From: Lachnospiraceae bacterium
GTDB lineage: Bacteria > Bacillota > Clostridia > Lachnospirales > Lachnospiraceae
Direction: 5' to 3'
Assembly (NCBI GenBank): GCA_017961385.1
Contig: JAGCXJ010000016.1
Span: 1 to 8,285 of the forward strand
DNA: 8,285 nucleotides
The notes under the pieces were generated by a model. That model had not been told where the DNA came from and did not search any database. It was given only the letters and a program-made list of their open reading frames with translations. Position 1 is the first letter of the stretch. Each line of letters starts with the position of its first letter. This document shows positions 1 through 5,351 of this stretch, piece after piece. The position numbers and the translations under genes are program-made.

Positions 1-119
1 AAAAACAAAAAAATACAGAACTTTGCAAACAACTACTATTTGCATCATGATATCATTCGATTTGTAGGGGGCCGAAAGAGGCTCAAAAACAAATTGAATA
101 TATGGGAGGAAAGTACACA
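1..119 (+). promoter_or_regulatory. leader of the sugar transporter operon with short repeats
   Basis: This untranslated stretch precedes the binding-protein gene and probably carries the promoter or operator of the transporter operon, but the window starts too late to be sure. Directly visible are the sequence TTTGCA at 22-27 and again at 39-44 (17 bases apart, the first lying within the palindrome TTTGCAAA at 22-29), and a perfect 10-bp palindrome ATGATATCAT at 47-56. A weak promoter reading is TTGCAA (23-28), 17 bases, then CATGAT (46-51), each matching consensus at four of six positions. GGCC and GGCTC around 70-84 could form a short weak hairpin. No catabolite (cre) consensus was recognised. 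Confidence 0.35.
104..110 (+). promoter_or_regulatory. ribosome binding site of the sugar-binding lipoprotein
   Basis: GGGAGGA lies 9 bases before the ATG at 120. An in-frame ATG at 102 overlaps this site and has no ribosome site of its own, so 120 is the start. It also gives a proper lipoprotein signal beginning Met-Lys-Lys. Confidence 0.85.
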
Positions 120-1181
120 ATGAAAAAATTAGTAAGTGTATTACTCAGCGTTGCAATGGTAGCTGTACTGCTTACCGGATGCGGCGGCGGCTCAGCTAGC
201 GGAGCTAAGAAGGTTGGTGTTTCAATGCCTACCAAGGATCTTCAGAGATGGAACCAGGATGGTGCCAACATGGAGAAAGAACTCAAGGCAGCAGGATATG
301 AAGTAGACCTTCAGTTCGCAGCTAACGATGTTCAGCAGCAGCTTTCTCAGGTTGAGAACATGATCTCTAACGGATGTGACGTTCTCGTTATCGCAGCTAT
401 CGAAGGTTCTTCACTCGGTGAAGCACTTGATATGGCTAAGAAGGCTAACATCCCCGTTATCGCTTATGACCGTCTTATCATGAACTCAGATGCAGTTTCT
501 TACTACGCTACATTTGATAACTACAAGGTTGGTACAGTTCAGGGACAGTACGTAGTTGATACTCTTGACCTCGACAATGCAGCAGGTCCTTTCAACATTG
601 AGTTCACAGCAGGTGATCCCGGTGACAACAACGCAGGTTTCTTCTTCAACGGTGCTATGGATGCAGTTAAGAAGTACATTGACGAAGGCAAGCTCAATGT
701 AGTTTCTGGTCAGAAGACATTCGAAGAAGTTGCAACACCTACATGGGGAACAGATGTAGCTCAGTCTAGAGCAGAAAACATCCTTTCTTCATTCTACGCA
801 GATGGTACAGAACTTGATGTATGGCTTTGCTCAAACGACTCTACAGCACTCGGTGTTGAGAACGCACTTGCAGCAAACTACAAGGGCAAATACCCTATCA
901 TCACAGGTCAGGACTGTGATATTGAGAACACAAAGAACATGATCGCTGGAAAGCAGTCTATGTCAGTATTCAAGGATACACGTACACTTGCTTCTCAGGT
1001 TGTTAAGATGGTTGGACAGATCTTAAGCAACCAGACAGTAGACGTAAACGATACTACTACATATGACAATGGTGTTAAGGTTGTTCCTTCATTCCTTTGC
1101 GAGCCTGTATTCGCAGATGCTAACAACTACAAGCAGATTCTTATCGAGTCAGGTTACTACACAGAGGATCAGTTAAAGTAA
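120..1181 (+). CDS. chvE: ChvE-like multiple-monosaccharide ABC transporter substrate-binding lipoprotein
   Basis: Extracytoplasmic receptor (353 aa) that captures a monosaccharide and delivers it to the permeases encoded downstream. The N-terminus has Lys-Lys, a hydrophobic stretch and a lipobox LTGC with lipidated Cys21, followed by a Gly/Ser linker, so the mature protein is membrane-anchored. The rest reads as a periplasmic-binding-protein type 1 fold (Peripla_BP_4). Segments shared, from memory, with Agrobacterium ChvE are MPTKDLQRW (36-44), the QLSQVENMI region, AYDRL with D117/R118, SYYATFDN, GQDCD (263-267), FKDTR (284-288), the NGVKVVPS stretch and the C-terminal GYY-EDQLK ending. ChvE-type proteins bind several pyranoses (arabinose, glucose, galactose, xylose, fucose), so the exact ligand cannot be read here; the galactokinase and hydrolase nearby favour galactose. 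Codon use is strongly selected: 11 of 15 Ile codons are ATC, 4 are ATT and none ATA, which points to high expression. It is followed by a stem-loop before the ATPase gene. Confidence 0.93.
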   Translation: MKKLVSVLLSVAMVAVLLTGCGGGSASGAKKVGVSMPTKDLQRWNQDGANMEKELKAAGYEVDLQFAANDVQQQLSQVENMISNGCDVLVIAAIEGSSLGEALDMAKKANIPVIAYDRLIMNSDAVSYYATFDNYKVGTVQGQYVVDTLDLDNAAGPFNIEFTAGDPGDNNAGFFFNGAMDAVKKYIDEGKLNVVSGQKTFEEVATPTWGTDVAQSRAENILSSFYADGTELDVWLCSNDSTALGVENALAANYKGKYPIITGQDCDIENTKNMIAGKQSMSVFKDTRTLASQVVKMVGQILSNQTVDVNDTTTYDNGVKVVPSFLCEPVFADANNYKQILIESGYYTEDQLK

Positions 1182-1209
1182 GATAGAGATTGCAAGATCT
1201 TATAATATT

Positions 1210-1237
1210 AAGCAGGCGGGGCAAAACCCGCCTGTTT
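1210..1237 (+). terminator. intergenic stem-loop after the binding-protein gene (attenuator or mRNA-stabilising hairpin)
   Basis: CAGGCGGG (1213-1220) pairs perfectly with CCCGCCTG (1227-1234) around a GCAAAA loop. A G-U and two A-U pairs extend the stem to 11. Only three T follow before ACAAG, so this is a poor intrinsic terminator. Its position 29 bases after the binding-protein stop and about 80 bases before the ATPase start fits a partial terminator or a 3' protecting hairpin that keeps receptor mRNA in excess over the membrane components. This arrangement is well known in maltose- and sugar-type ABC operons. Confidence 0.7.
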
Positions 1238-1306
1238 ACAAGTAAAGGTAAAACGGGTTATCAGAGAAGACAATAATAAGGTATGGTTTGAGATTACAAA
1301 CGGATC

Positions 1307-1313
1307 GGAGGGA
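1307..1313 (+). promoter_or_regulatory. ribosome binding site fixing a TTG start for the ATPase
   Basis: GGAGGGA lies 5 bases before TTG at 1319. The first in-frame ATG (1340, codon 8) lies 26 bases beyond the site, too far, and using it would remove the beta strand (KVILEM) that opens the first ATPase domain. TTG is therefore preferred. Confidence 0.8.
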
Positions 1314-1318
1314 TATTT

Positions 1319-2857
1319 TTGGGTAAAGTAATACTTGAAATGAAAAATATCACCAAAACTTTCCCGGGTGTTAAAGCTCTTGACAATGTAAACTTTCAGG
1401 TTGAAGAGGGCGAGATACACGCACTGGTAGGAGAAAATGGTGCCGGTAAGTCTACGCTTATGAACGTACTCAGCGGCATCTACCCTTTTGGAAGTTACGA
1501 AGGAGATATAGTATACAACGGAGAGGTATGTCAGTTCCAGAAGATAACTGATTCAGAAGCAAAGGGAATCGTTATCATCCATCAGGAACTTGCACTTGTG
1601 CCTCAGATGTCAATCGGCGAAAACATGTTTCTCGGCAATGAGCGGGGAAAAAAGAACGCCATTAACTGGAATGAAACTTACAGCGAAGCTGACAAGTACT
1701 TAAAGATGGTAGGTCTTTCAGAATCTTCGCGTGTTTTGATAAAAGATATAGGAACCGGTAAGCAGCAGCTTGTAGAGATCGCCAAGGCTCTTGCTAAGAA
1801 TGCAAAGCTTTTGATACTTGACGAGCCTACATCATCGCTTAATGAGACAGACTCAAGAGCATTGCTTGACCTCATGCTTGAGTTTAAGAAACAGGGTATG
1901 ACGATGATCATCATAACCCATAAGCTTAATGAGGTTGTTTACGTTGCTGATAAGATCACGGTAGTTCGTGACGGTTCTACTGTTGAAACTCTTGACTGCC
2001 ATACAATGGAGATCAATGAAGACAGGATCATCAGAGGAATGGTAGGAAGAGAGATCACCGACAGATTCCCCAAGAGGAGCAATGTCGAGATCGGTGAAGT
2101 CAACATGGAAGTAAAAGACTGGACTGTATATCATCCCGTATATGCAGAGAGAAAGGTCGTAGACGGAATAAACATGAACGTCAAGAAAGGCGAGGTTGTC
2201 GGTATCTACGGTCTTATGGGAGCGGGCAGAACAGAGCTTGCCATGAGCATATTCGGTAAGTCATACGGAACAGGAATAAGCGGAACGCTTTATCTGAACG
2301 GACAGGAAGTAAACCTGAAGAACCCCAGAGAAGCGATCGAAGCAAAACTTGCTTACGTTACAGAAGACAGAAAAGGAAACGGACTTGTACTTTCGAATTC
2401 GATCCGTGTAAATACATCTCTTGCAAACATGGAAGGAGTCAGTGACAGGGGCATTATTGATATGGATAAGGAATATCAGGTTGCCGTTGAATACAAGGAC
2501 AAGCTTAAGACAAAGACACCTTCGGTTGAGCAGAATGTCGGAAATCTGTCAGGTGGTAACCAGCAGAAGGTTCTGCTGGCCAAGTGGATGTTTACGGATC
2601 CCGACATACTTATTCTCGATGAGCCTACAAGAGGTATTGACGTAGGTGCAAAGTACGAGATCTACTGTATCATCAATGATCTTGTTAAGGCCGGAAAGTC
2701 TGTTGTTATGATATCTTCCGAGCTTCCTGAAGTTATCGGTATGAGTGATCGTATCTATATCATGAACGAAGGAAAGTTCGTAGGAGAGATGAAGGCAGAC
2801 GAGGCTACACAGGAAAATATCATGGCATGCATCTTGCAGTCAGGAAGGGGCGAATAG
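1319..2857 (+). CDS. mmsA: multiple-monosaccharide ABC transporter ATP-binding protein, two fused NBDs
   Basis: Cytoplasmic ATPase (512 aa, normal for the MmsA/GguA/XylG/RbsA family) that powers sugar import. NBD1 has Walker A G38-T46 (GENGAGKST), Q-loop Gln89, a degenerate signature IGTGKQQ (144-150), Walker B with D168/E169, and switch His201. NBD2 has a degenerate Walker A, GLMGAGRTE (298-306, Arg in place of the Lys), an intact signature LSGGNQQ (410-416), Walker B with D434/E435, and Ser467 where the switch His would be. Only the site formed by NBD1 Walker motifs and the NBD2 signature looks catalytically complete; this asymmetry is usual for CUT2 ATPases. The gene starts with TTG behind a strong ribosome site and is separated by a single base from the first permease gene, so the two are probably translationally coupled. 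The symbol is given by family resemblance; sugar specificity is not determined by this subunit. Confidence 0.95.
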   Translation: MGKVILEMKNITKTFPGVKALDNVNFQVEEGEIHALVGENGAGKSTLMNVLSGIYPFGSYEGDIVYNGEVCQFQKITDSEAKGIVIIHQELALVPQMSIGENMFLGNERGKKNAINWNETYSEADKYLKMVGLSESSRVLIKDIGTGKQQLVEIAKALAKNAKLLILDEPTSSLNETDSRALLDLMLEFKKQGMTMIIITHKLNEVVYVADKITVVRDGSTVETLDCHTMEINEDRIIRGMVGREITDRFPKRSNVEIGEVNMEVKDWTVYHPVYAERKVVDGINMNVKKGEVVGIYGLMGAGRTELAMSIFGKSYGTGISGTLYLNGQEVNLKNPREAIEAKLAYVTEDRKGNGLVLSNSIRVNTSLANMEGVSDRGIIDMDKEYQVAVEYKDKLKTKTPSVEQNVGNLSGGNQQKVLLAKWMFTDPDILILDEPTRGIDVGAKYEIYCIINDLVKAGKSVVMISSELPEVIGMSDRIYIMNEGKFVGEMKADEATQENIMACILQSGRGE

Positions 2858-2858
2858 T

Positions 2859-4025
2859 ATGAATCTTAAAGTAATGGATATATTAAAGAAATATACGATG
2901 ACATTGGCCCTGATAGCAGTTATCATATTCTTCTATGCAAACACGGGCGGAAAGATCCTTTTCCCTCAGAATATAAATAACCTGATCTCTCAGAATGCAT
3001 ATGTGTTCGTTCTTGCGGCAGGCATGCTGCTATGTATCTTAACCGGCGGTAATATCGATCTTGCCTGCGGCTCTGTTGTATGTTTTGTCGGCGGCATCGG
3101 TGCTGTCATGATGGATGCAAACATCAACGAATGGGTTGCGGTAGTAGTTATGCTTATCGGCGGTCTGCTCGTTGGAGCATGGCAGGGATTCTGGATCGCA
3201 TATATAAAGGTTCCTCCGTTCATAGCAACGCTGGCAGGTATGTATGCATTCAGAGGATTGTCAAACATAGTACTTCAGGGATATGTTGTAGGTATCAGAA
3301 ACGAAACATTTTTAAACGTGTTCGGTGGCGGCGCAGACTGTTACGTGCCTGATTTCTTCGGCGGAGCAAACATGAATATAACCTGTATGGTAGCAGGTGT
3401 TGTTATAGCTATCATATATGTTGCATCTGTTATAAAGAACAGAATAAGCGCACAGTCAAAAGGATATGAAGTTGCACCTCTGTATTCTGAGCTTGCAAAG
3501 ATGATAATAATCTGTGCGGTTGTTATCTGGATATTCTACAAGCTGGCAAACTACAAGGGTATTCCCGCAGCTTTGATCTGGATAGCTGTTGTACTTTTGG
3601 CTTACGCATATATCACATCAAATACTACAATGGGACGTTACCTTTACGCAGTCGGCGGCAATGAAAAGGCTACCAGACTTTCAGGTATCGACCCCAGAAA
3701 GATATATTTCTTTGCATATGTCAACATGGGTCTCATGTCAGGACTGGCAGGTATCCTTACGGTAGCAAGAGCTACACAGGCACAGCCTACATTCGGACAG
3801 GGCTATGAGATGGATGCCATCGCAGCCTGCTTCATCGGCGGTGCTTCTGCGTACGGCGGAGAAGGAAATGTATTCGGTATCGTAATCGGTGCCATTCTGA
3901 TGGGTGTTATCAACATGGGCATGAGTATCATGGGTGTTAACGCAAACTATCAGAAGGTAGTTAAAGGTATAGTAGTTCTGGCGGCGATCATCTTCGATGT
4001 ATTGTCGAACAAGAAGAAAAAGTAG
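2859..4025 (+). CDS. mmsB: multiple-monosaccharide ABC transporter permease, first copy
   Basis: Inner-membrane permease (388 aa) of the CUT2 sugar importer, BPD_transp_2 family, close in size to XylH/GguB. It has about ten hydrophobic segments, a Lys-rich cytoplasmic C-terminus, and the family blocks LTGGNIDLACGS (61-72), GGNEKATRLSGIDP (266-279, the cytoplasmic loop expected to contact the ATPase) and MDAIAACFIGGASAYGG (318-334). The block SGLAGILTVAR (294-304) followed by QPTFGQGYE keeps the pattern usual for the family. A hydrophilic loop (KNRISAQSKGYEV) sits in mid-protein, as in XylH-type permeases. The ribosome site AGGAAGGGG lies within the end of the ATPase gene and one base separates stop and ATG. 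It is followed 14 bases later by a homologous permease gene. The two proteins align almost end to end, roughly half identical by eye. Confidence 0.93.
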   Translation: MNLKVMDILKKYTMTLALIAVIIFFYANTGGKILFPQNINNLISQNAYVFVLAAGMLLCILTGGNIDLACGSVVCFVGGIGAVMMDANINEWVAVVVMLIGGLLVGAWQGFWIAYIKVPPFIATLAGMYAFRGLSNIVLQGYVVGIRNETFLNVFGGGADCYVPDFFGGANMNITCMVAGVVIAIIYVASVIKNRISAQSKGYEVAPLYSELAKMIIICAVVIWIFYKLANYKGIPAALIWIAVVLLAYAYITSNTTMGRYLYAVGGNEKATRLSGIDPRKIYFFAYVNMGLMSGLAGILTVARATQAQPTFGQGYEMDAIAACFIGGASAYGGEGNVFGIVIGAILMGVINMGMSIMGVNANYQKVVKGIVVLAAIIFDVLSNKKKK

Positions 4026-4026
4026 G

Positions 4027-4032
4027 AGGAGG
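4027..4032 (+). promoter_or_regulatory. ribosome binding site of the second permease
   Basis: AGGAGG, part of a longer GGAGGAGGA run at 4025-4033, sits 7 bases before ATG 4040. An ATG at 4033 is out of frame with the permease and too close to the site; it opens only a shadow frame ending near 4230. Confidence 0.8.
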
Positions 4033-4039
4033 ATGAGTC

Positions 4040-5209
4040 ATGACGAAATATATGGACGTTATAAAGAAAAACGCGATGCTTATAGTCCTTGTCCTGGTAT
4101 ATATCTTTTTCACGGCTATGACAGGCGGTTCAATGTTTTCACCTATGAACTTCAACGCACTTATTACCCAGAATGCGTACGTATTCATACTTGCAACAGG
4201 TATGCTGATGTGTATGCTGACAGGTGGTAATATCGATCTTTCCTGCGGTTCATTTGTTTGTATCATGGGTGCTGCCGGTGGTGTATTCATGGTCATCCAG
4301 GAGTATTCTACAGGCTTATCAGTATTCTTGATGTTAGTAGTAGGTATTATATACGGATGTGTTCTTGGTTATCTGGTTGCATATGTAAACATTCCTCCGT
4401 GGATCGCAACCCTTGCAGGTTATCTTGCATTCAGAGGATGGGGAACTGCAATCCTTAGTGATAACAGCTCAACAGGAAGTATCTCTCCCATGCCTGAAAG
4501 CTTTTTGAAGCTCTTTTCAGGAAAGGTATTTGAGACAGGCATAAATCAGTTTAATATTGTATGCTTTGTTGCAGGTGTTATCGCAAGTGTTATCGTAGTG
4601 GTAACTTCTCTTATGAGCAGAGCAAACAAGGTAAAGAAAGGATATGAGGCTGAGAGCATGACAGCACTTGTTATAAAGTGTGTACTCTCGGTAGCAGCGA
4701 TCCTGCTCTTTGCATACAAGCTCGCGCTTGCAGGCGGAATACCTACAGTTCTGATCTGGGTTATAGTTATAGTTCTGATCTATAGCTTCATTACTTCAAA
4801 AACTACGCTCGGCAGATATTTTTATACGATCGGAGGCAATGCAGAGGCAACAAGATTATCCGGTGTTGATACCAGAAAGATCATGTTCTTCGCATACCTC
4901 AACATGGCAGTATTGACTGTCATCTCATCTTACATAGTAGTAGCACGTTTCCAGGCTGCAAACTCTACTGCAGGTAACTACTATGAGATGGATGCCATCG
5001 CAGCATGCGTTGTCGGTGGTGTATCCGCATACGGCGGTTCAGGTACCGTATTCGGAATGGTAGTCGGAGCTACACTTATAGGTGTTATCAACCTGGGTAT
5101 GTCACTTATGGGTGTAAATGCCGACTGGCAGAAGATAGTCAAGGGCGGCGTTTTGCTCGGAGCGGTTGTATTCGATATCCTGGCAACAAAGAAAAACGCT
5201 ACAAAGTAA
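4040..5209 (+). CDS. multiple-monosaccharide ABC transporter permease, second diverged copy
   Basis: Second BPD_transp_2 permease (389 aa), a tandem paralogue of the preceding gene product. It shares LTGGNIDLSCGS (60-71), a GGNAEATRLSGVD loop and MDAIAACVVGGVSAYGG (317-333), plus about ten hydrophobic segments and a Lys-rich tail, so it looks functional. It departs from the family pattern where the first copy does not: TVISSYIVVAR (293-303) replaces SGLAGILTVAR, and NSTAGNYYE replaces QPTFGQGYE, in an ungapped stretch just before the MDAIAA block. The region after residue 140 (NSSTGSISPMPESF) also differs. No second ATPase accompanies it, so it probably pairs with the first permease as a heterodimer or forms an alternative homodimer using the same ATPase. 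It is the last gene of the operon; the terminator begins 40 bases later. No symbol is given, to avoid duplicating mmsB. Confidence 0.92.
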   Translation: MTKYMDVIKKNAMLIVLVLVYIFFTAMTGGSMFSPMNFNALITQNAYVFILATGMLMCMLTGGNIDLSCGSFVCIMGAAGGVFMVIQEYSTGLSVFLMLVVGIIYGCVLGYLVAYVNIPPWIATLAGYLAFRGWGTAILSDNSSTGSISPMPESFLKLFSGKVFETGINQFNIVCFVAGVIASVIVVVTSLMSRANKVKKGYEAESMTALVIKCVLSVAAILLFAYKLALAGGIPTVLIWVIVIVLIYSFITSKTTLGRYFYTIGGNAEATRLSGVDTRKIMFFAYLNMAVLTVISSYIVVARFQAANSTAGNYYEMDAIAACVVGGVSAYGGSGTVFGMVVGATLIGVINLGMSLMGVNADWQKIVKGGVLLGAVVFDILATKKNATK

Positions 5210-5233
5210 GTTTGAAAGACCATACTTTATTAA

Positions 5234-5246
5234 ATGCCTCAGGCAT
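5234..5246 (+). repeat. small inverted repeat ahead of the terminator
   Basis: ATGCC (5234-5238), TCA, GGCAT (5242-5246) forms a 5-bp stem with a 3-base loop, two bases before the terminator stem. It may be a minor upstream hairpin; its significance is unclear. Confidence 0.3.
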
Positions 5247-5248
5247 GG

Positions 5249-5284
5249 TTCTCCCGAAGTGTAATGCTTCGGGAGAATTTTTTT
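5249..5284 (+). terminator. Rho-independent terminator of the transporter operon
   Basis: TTCTCCCGAAG (5249-5259) and CTTCGGGAGAA (5267-5277) form a perfect 11-bp stem around a 7-base loop, followed directly by seven T (5278-5284). This is a textbook intrinsic terminator. It lies 40 bases after the second permease and separates transporter transcription from the galactokinase unit. Confidence 0.93.
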
Positions 5285-5303
5285 ATCTGTTACGCAATTG
5301 TTG

Positions 5304-5309
5304 TATAAT
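5304..5309 (+). promoter_or_regulatory. candidate promoter -10 box for the galactokinase unit
   Basis: TATAAT matches the sigma-A -10 consensus exactly and lies between the terminator and the galactokinase start, where a new promoter is needed. The -35 region is poor (TTTATC at 5282-5287 with a 16-base spacer is the best seen, and it overlaps the terminator T-run), so the promoter may depend on an activator. The start of transcription would fall at about 5316. Confidence 0.5.
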
Positions 5310-5321
5310 AGATATATCTAT
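5308..5321. promoter_or_regulatory. perfect 14-bp palindrome at the galactokinase start region, candidate operator
   Basis: ATAGATATATCTAT is identical to its reverse complement. It overlaps the last bases of the -10 box and covers the predicted transcription start, the usual place for a repressor site. Such AT-rich palindromes also arise by chance, so this is a candidate only. Confidence 0.35.
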
Positions 5322-5341
5322 GGATTAGCAAAAACAAAAAC

Positions 5342-5346
5342 GGGGA
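5342..5346 (+). promoter_or_regulatory. ribosome binding site of galactokinase
   Basis: GGGGA lies 5 bases before ATG 5352. The same frame stays open upstream to a TTG at 5298, but that codon lies upstream of the candidate -10 box and would add 18 residues unlike any kinase N-terminus. The start is therefore placed at 5352. Confidence 0.7.
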
Positions 5347-5351
5347 AATCA

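Noticed and set aside
102..119. Upstream ATG start for the binding protein
   Set aside because: The codon overlaps the GGGAGGA site that serves ATG 120 and would put Met-Gly-Gly ahead of a typical Met-Lys-Lys lipoprotein signal.
1190..1206. TTGCAA and TATAAT before the ATPase gene as an internal promoter
   Set aside because: The two hexamers are only 5 bases apart and no -35 lies at 16-18 bases. Transcription would also start inside the stem-loop.
1210..1237. Stem-loop as a riboswitch
   Set aside because: It is a single simple hairpin in a 137-base gap, without the multi-helix conserved core of any riboswitch I recognise.
1208..1420. 70-codon minus-strand frame over the stem-loop and the start of the ATPase gene
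   Set aside because: It covers the hairpin and the ATPase ribosome site, has no recognisable product, and is explained as an antisense shadow.
1751..1777. Degenerate first ABC signature read as damage to the ATPase
   Set aside because: RbsA/MglA/GguA-type ATPases normally have a non-canonical signature in NBD1 and a degenerate Walker A in NBD2, so this is the family norm and not decay.
3988..4296. 102-codon minus-strand frame and an overlapping plus-strand frame (3997-4230) at the permease junction
   Set aside because: Both are out-of-frame shadows of the permease genes with no family resemblance.
5298..5351. Upstream TTG start for galactokinase (18 extra residues)
   Set aside because: It lies upstream of the candidate -10 box, lacks a ribosome site and adds an unconserved leader. 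ATG 5352 has a site at proper spacing.
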